Below are positions 61,840 through 64,000 of a stretch of 64,000 nt of DNA, one piece after another. The position numbers and the translations under genes are program-made. Numbering within the stretch: the first letter of the stretch is position 1; each line of letters starts with the position of its first letter. The DNA is from Streptomyces beigongshangae. Its GTDB lineage: Bacteria > Actinomycetota > Actinomycetes > Streptomycetales > Streptomycetaceae. The notes under the pieces are model-generated. The model did no database searches, was not told the origin of the DNA, and was given only the letters and a program-made list of their open reading frames with translations. The stretch is taken from NCBI RefSeq assembly GCF_019710745.1, contig NZ_JAHKJW010000023.1, forward strand, positions 62,001 through 126,000, given 5' to 3'.

Positions 61840-64000
61840 GCGGCAAGGCCGGTACGGCGGGCACGACCGGCACACCGGGCACGACCGGCACACCGGGCAC
61901 GACCGGTACGGCGGGTGTCCCCTACCCCTCGCCGCACGGCACCTGGGAGCCGGGCCCGGCCGGTCGCTGGGAGGACGCCTTCCTGAGCGGCAACGGCCGC
62001 CACGGGGTCCTCGTGTTCGGTGATCCGTACGACGACCGGGTGATCGTCACCCATCACACCCTCGTCCGCCCCCACGACGGCGGGCACCCGGGGCCGCCGG
62101 AGCTGGCGGCCGGGCTGCCCGCCGTCCAGGACCGGCTGCTCGCCGGGGACCCGGCCGCGGCCGAGGACTTCACGGACGGGCGTCCCCTGCAGTGGGTGCG
62201 GCCCTTCCACCCCGCCTACCGGATCCGGCTGCGGCGGCCGTCCGGCCGGGAGGGCGGCTGCCGCCGCTCGGTCGACTTCACCACGGGCGTCACCGAGGCC
62301 CTCGGCGCGGGCGGGCGCAGCCGCGTCTTCGTCTCCCGCGCCGACGACGTGATCGTCCAGCACGTGAGCGTGCCGGGACCCGTCCTGGACATCACGCTGG
62401 ACCACCGGCTCCCCGGCGCCCCCGACCGGCTCGCGGTGGGCGAGGGCGCGTTCCTCACCCCCGGGGGCGCCGTGCTCACGCTGAGCGTGCGCCACCCCGG
62501 CAGCGACCGGGCGTACACCGGCGTCACCCTGGCCCTGGTCACCGGCGGCCGTACGACGCTGGCCCCGCCCGGCCTGCGGGTGACGGGCGCCGCGTCGGTC
62601 CTGCTGCTGACCCGCCTGGAGCGGCACACCGGGGACGTGGACACGGTGGCGCGGGCCCGGGCCCTGCGCGGGCTGCTGCCGGCGGCCGGCGACGACCCGT
62701 ACGAGCGGCTCCTGGAGCGCCACCTGCGCCTGCACCGCACCGCCTACACCCGCGTCTCGCTCACCCTCGACGCCGACGACACCGAACGCGCCCTGCCCGG
62801 CTCCGAACTGCTCGCGCGGCCCGGCAGCCCGGCCCTCCTCGAACGGCTCTTCGCGGCCGGCCGCTACCACCTGCTGTCCTCCAGCGGGATGCTGCCGCCC
62901 CGGCTCACCGGACTGTGGACCGGCGACTGGGACACCGCGTGGTCCGGCGCCTTCACCACGGACGCCAACCTCAACCTGCAGACGGCGTCGGCCGTCGCGG
63001 GCGCCCTGCCCGAGGTCGTGGAGGCCCACGCCGCGCTGGTCCACGGGCAGCTGCCGCACTGGCGGGACAACGCCCGCGCCGTGTTCGGCGCCCGGGGCGC
63101 CGTCGCCCCGGCCCACACGGACGGCGAGTGCGGGCACACGTACCACTTCAGCCGTGAGTACCCCCTGCACCTGTGGACCGCGGGCGCCGACTGGCTGCTC
63201 AAGCCGCTCGTCGACCACGACGAGGCCCGCGGGGGGCGCGACCCGCGACTGGCCGCCGCCCTCGCCGAGGTCGCGCGCTTCTACGAGGACTTCCTCACCC
63301 GCACGGACGAGCACGGCCGACTCGTCGTCGTGCCCTCCTACTCGCCCGAGAACCGCCCCGTGAACGCGAGCTGGGGCACGCTCAACGCCGCCATGGACCT
63401 CTCCGCGGCCCGCCACGCCCTGCTCACGGCGGCGGAGTACCACCCCGGCACCGACGCCGACCGGTGGCGCGCCCTCGCCGGGCGGCTGCCCCCGCACCGC
63501 GTCAACGCGGACGGCGCGCTCGCCGAGTGGGCCTGGCCCGGCCTCGAAGACCGTTACGACCACCGGCACCTCAGCCATCTGTACGGCGTCTGGCCCCTCG
63601 ACGAGATCAACCCCTACGACACCCCCGGACTCGCCGCCGCCGCACACCGCGCCCTGGAACTGCGGGGCACCGAGAACGACTCCGCGCACGGCCATCTGCA
63701 CCACGCCCTCGTCGCGGCCCGCCTGCGGGACGGCGGTCGGGTCGCGCACGCGCTCGGCCGGGTGCTGGCGGGCGACTTCTTCCACGCCTCCCTCATGAGC
63801 GCCCACTACCCCGGCCGCGACGTCTACAACGCGGACGCCGCGCACACCCTGCCCGCCCTGCTCGTCGAGATGCTCGTCCAGTCCACCCCCGGCCGGCTGG
63901 CCCTGCTGCCCGCGCTGCCCGCCGGCTTCCCGGCGGGCGGACTGCGGGGGGTGCGCACCAGGTTCGGCGCCGAGGTCGACCTCGACTGGAGCGGACGGGA
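61836..64000 (+). CDS. GH95-like glycosidase, 3'-truncated by window edge
   Basis: The frame from GTG 61836 stays open to the end of the window (721 codons visible). GH95 features: SGNGRHGVLVFGDP near residue 50, the catalytic-pocket pair Asn378 and Asn380 in TTDANLNLQ, general acid Glu505 in SYSPEN, and HRHLSHLYGVWP further on. GH95 contains alpha-L-fucosidases and alpha-L-galactosidases. There is no signal peptide; the first 30 residues are a GTTGTP repeat. It is coupled to GH42 by a four-base overlap, so both act on one imported sugar. Confidence 0.85.
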   Translation, partial: MSGKAGTAGTTGTPGTTGTPGTTGTAGVPYPSPHGTWEPGPAGRWEDAFLSGNGRHGVLVFGDPYDDRVIVTHHTLVRPHDGGHPGPPELAAGLPAVQDRLLAGDPAAAEDFTDGRPLQWVRPFHPAYRIRLRRPSGREGGCRRSVDFTTGVTEALGAGGRSRVFVSRADDVIVQHVSVPGPVLDITLDHRLPGAPDRLAVGEGAFLTPGGAVLTLSVRHPGSDRAYTGVTLALVTGGRTTLAPPGLRVTGAASVLLLTRLERHTGDVDTVARARALRGLLPAAGDDPYERLLERHLRLHRTAYTRVSLTLDADDTERALPGSELLARPGSPALLERLFAAGRYHLLSSSGMLPPRLTGLWTGDWDTAWSGAFTTDANLNLQTASAVAGALPEVVEAHAALVHGQLPHWRDNARAVFGARGAVAPAHTDGECGHTYHFSREYPLHLWTAGADWLLKPLVDHDEARGGRDPRLAAALAEVARFYEDFLTRTDEHGRLVVVPSYSPENRPVNASWGTLNAAMDLSAARHALLTAAEYHPGTDADRWRALAGRLPPHRVNADGALAEWAWPGLEDRYDHRHLSHLYGVWPLDEINPYDTPGLAAAAHRALELRGTENDSAHGHLHHALVAARLRDGGRVAHALGRVLAGDFFHASLMSAHYPGRDVYNADAAHTLPALLVEMLVQSTPGRLALLPALPAGFPAGGLRGVRTRFGAEVDLDWSGR

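Noticed and set aside
58663..61893. Long minus-strand open frame opposite the second permease and GH42
   Set aside because: Low-information text with His/Arg/Gln bias and no domain; both plus-strand genes are certain.

Overview
The window is high-GC DNA with strong third-position G/C bias, frequent GTG starts and tightly packed, often overlapping genes. It carries whiG, mycothiol-dependent and DasR-type signatures, and is clearly the core chromosome of a Streptomyces (or very close actinomycete). Gene order follows the stretch of the S. coelicolor chromosome that I recall as sipY/sipZ - dprA - whiG - rpsB/tsf - cdsA - rlmN - polyamine genes - gabT. I found no tRNA, rRNA, insertion sequence, integrase or CRISPR array.

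Layout. 1-5.8 kb: two type I signal peptidases, a Nudix hydrolase, a DUF2469 protein, YraN, ComM (YifB) and DprA. 6.0-8.6 kb: the sporulation sigma factor WhiG, a TetR regulator and a secreted M23 peptidase. 8.9-15.4 kb: the translation/lipid block rpsB-tsf-pyrH-frr-cdsA, then rlmN, with stable hairpins between rpsB and tsf and between tsf and pyrH. 15.4-19.5 kb: a TPP riboswitch with its own terminator hairpin in front of a thiamine-type ABC importer (binding protein, fused permease, ATPase). 19.5-25.4 kb: a DinB/MDMPI protein, an LAETG sortase substrate, a LOG-like protein, a VOC protein and an ABC exporter whose ATPase has degenerate motifs.

25.7-29.3 and 35.1-46.6 kb hold two blocks of a polyamine/GABA catabolic system: a class III aminotransferase with an Lrp/AsnC regulator, two aminobutyraldehyde-type dehydrogenases, a PotDABC-like importer, a FAD-dependent (gamma-glutamyl)putrescine oxidase-like protein and a GabT-like aminotransferase. 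Imported polyamines would be oxidised to aminoaldehydes, then acids, then transaminated to succinic semialdehyde. Between and around the blocks lie an SGNH hydrolase with a PadR regulator, a serine hydrolase, a glycerophosphodiesterase, an adenosine-deaminase-family protein that may be the aminodeoxyfutalosine deaminase of menaquinone synthesis, a NADAR protein, a GH18 chitinase behind a DasR-type operator, and a PAP2 phosphatase.

46.9-52.6 kb: an orphan membrane TraG/FtsK-like ATPase, a PucR regulator and an aldehyde dehydrogenase. 52.6-64 kb: a sugar-utilisation locus of GH3 (divergent), binding protein, two permeases, GH42 and GH95 (cut by the window end). Two identical perfect TCGAAGCGCTTCGA palindromes lie in the divergent promoter region. 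The locus has no ABC ATPase and no regulator inside the window. All three glycosidases lack signal peptides, which suggests import of a branched galactosylated, possibly fucosylated oligosaccharide and its breakdown inside the cell. This locus is the best candidate for a poorly described system here.
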